DNA from: a bacterium
Lineage (GTDB): Bacteria; Ratteibacteria; UBA8468; B48-G9; JAFGKM01
Length of the DNA stretch: 33,288 nucleotides
Reading direction: 5' to 3'
NCBI GenBank assembly: GCA_035370465.1
Contig: DAOOVW010000015.1
Coordinates: forward strand, 1 to 33,288
The number at the start of each line of letters is the position of its first letter. Within the stretch, counting starts at the first letter, position 1. Both the position numbers and the translations under genes were made by a program. Positions 32,474 through 33,288 of the stretch are shown here, piece by piece. The notes under the pieces are model-generated. The model did not search any database, was not told the DNA's origin, and saw only the letters and a program-made list of their open reading frames with translations.

Positions 32474-32705
32474 AACATAAATAATTTTTAAAAATTCCAT
32501 GAAGATTAGAATTGTTAATAAAAATAAGCAGTAAAATATGAGAGAATGTATGATGAGTTTAAGTCCTAAATTCCCATATATACTTGTTCAATTGAGTATG
32601 TTGAAAAGAAGCAAGTATTAATGACATAAAGCAGGTTTTCAAACGTTTGTTTTGTAGTTTGCCACAAAACACATCAGATTATTTATGTTATAGACAATTA
32701 CCTTT
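32474..32705. other. Gene-free interval after the hydrolase
   Basis: A 232-base interval. It contains an AT-only palindrome AATTTTTAAAAATT (32483-32496), the palindrome CAAACGTTTG (32640-32649) and a 7-bp hairpin GTTTTGT/ACAAAAC (32649-32655 with 32664-32670). None is followed by a clear T-run, so no terminator is called. No gene is seen on either strand. Confidence 0.6.
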
Positions 32706-33226
32706 TTACTCGTGATTTGCCTGCCCATATATCCCATATTTCTTCATCTCCTCTATTGTCCTATCTAAACTGCTTACATCTACTATATTCCAGGGTAAAT
32801 ACTGAAAAATAATGGCAACCCTTTCCCTTTGGCCACTACAAATAAAAATTTTATCTCTTCCTCTATCTTATCTATATATCCCCACTCGTTTATATCCATA
32901 TTTATCTGATTAGGTAGTCCTGTTGTATCTATTATTATCCCTTCTTTGGTAATGTCTATTTTTTCCTGTAAAAACAAGAAGCAACCATCTATAAAATTTT
33001 CAACTACTAAAATTGTAAAACATATCCACAATCTCGCCCGTTGGGTCTTTACGCCCGAGGGTATCCTGCGGCTTTTTAAAAATATAAAATTTTTCTCTTT
33101 TTCTTCCTAAATTATATTAAAACCTGTTATATCCTTCCCCCCTTCTCCTGCTTCCTTACCTGCTACTATTTCTTCTATCTCTTGACGAACTCTCTTACTT
33201 GGTGGGAGACTTTTATTACTATTCAT
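32706..33226 (-). pseudogene. Degenerate DDE transposase (DDE_Tnp_1, IS4/IS1634-like)
   Basis: On the minus strand an ATG at 33226 with AAAGGGG upstream begins 'MNSNKSLPPSKRVRQEIEE' and hits an in-frame TAG at 33107-33109. The same frame then reopens and runs to 32783 with 'GIIIDTTGLPNQ', the segment around the first catalytic Asp, and 'VVAKGKGLPLFFSIYPG'. One missing base there breaks the frame. In the next frame 'NIVDVSSLDRTIEEMKKYG' restores the expected 'PGN..D' continuation, ending at 32706. Only about 100 codons separate the start from the first Asp and the rest is absent, so internal and 3' sequence is also lost. A promoter-like TTGACA (33275-33280) and TATATA (33251-33256), 18 bases apart, remain upstream. 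It is an old, inactive insertion-sequence remnant. Confidence 0.75.
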
Positions 33227-33288
33227 TGCAACCCCTTTCTTTTTTATTCATATATACAGGATGGCCTTTATCTTTGTCAAATTTATTT

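Noticed and set aside
32483..32496. AT-only palindrome after the hydrolase as a terminator
   Set aside because: The stem is only A-T pairs with no following T-run; such palindromes are expected by chance in this AT-rich DNA.
1..33288. CRISPR arrays, tRNA or rRNA genes, phage genes, toxin-antitoxin pairs
   Set aside because: No regularly spaced repeats, cloverleaf-like sequences or recognisable products of these kinds were seen on either strand by reading; a covariance-model scan was not possible.

Overview
The window is an AT-rich bacterial stretch (roughly 30% G+C by eye), densely packed and mostly on the plus strand. The markers are bacterial: YajC, ribosomal protein L21, bacterial-type Tgt/QueA, ValS and HflX. 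The low GC, tight overlaps and unusual gene neighbourhoods suggest an uncultured candidate-phylum lineage, possibly near Omnitrophota or Ratteibacteria. That placement is an impression only. No tRNA, rRNA or CRISPR array was recognised.

Region A (1-15886, plus) is a surface-glycan or glycosylation cluster. It opens with the 3' end of a probable polysaccharide deacetylase. It then holds three multi-pass GT-C-type glycosyltransferases, four soluble or membrane-associated GT2 enzymes (two resembling polyprenyl-phosphate sugar synthases), and a zinc-ribbon methyltransferase. Next come four consecutive NAD-dependent sugar-nucleotide enzymes: a CDP-paratose 2-epimerase-like SDR, UDP-glucose 6-dehydrogenase, a UDP-glucuronate decarboxylase (UDP-xylose synthase) and a dTDP-rhamnose-4-epimerase-like SDR with a Cys4 insert. 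A radical SAM protein follows. The genes can be read as one system: make UDP-GlcA and UDP-xylose plus epimerised sugars, load sugars on polyprenyl phosphate in the cytoplasm (GT2), and transfer them outside by the GT-C enzymes. From 3501 onward almost every stop overlaps the next start, and the run ends in queA. An IS200-like RAYT transposase sits inside this run, flanked by a perfect 20-bp inverted repeat.

Region B (15887-27199, plus) is housekeeping. After a repeat-rich, gene-free 395 bp come tgt; yajC-larC behind a plausible promoter; a gap with a long hairpin; a DUF503/YlxP-like gene and valS; then rplU-hflX-nrnA-truB-phosphohexomutase-marC. QueA and Tgt flank the repeat cluster, and both differ from the usual sequence at recognised functional segments.

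Region C (27196-30214, minus) is a coupled three-gene operon: an M24-fold protein that has lost most metal ligands, an NfeD/1510-N membrane serine protease with an intact Ser-Lys dyad, and a LOG-family protein. It converges on marC with overlapping stop codons.

Region D (30215-32473, plus) has a near-consensus promoter with a perfect 17-bp palindrome over the predicted transcription start, driving a COG1600-like double [4Fe-4S] protein and an alpha/beta hydrolase. Region E (32474-33288) is mostly gene-free and carries a decayed DDE transposase on the minus strand.

No single stretch is proven to be a new system. The best leads are the RAYT/REP-like unit, the promoter-operator with its two-gene module, the degenerate M24-NfeD-LOG operon, and the divergent queuosine enzymes.
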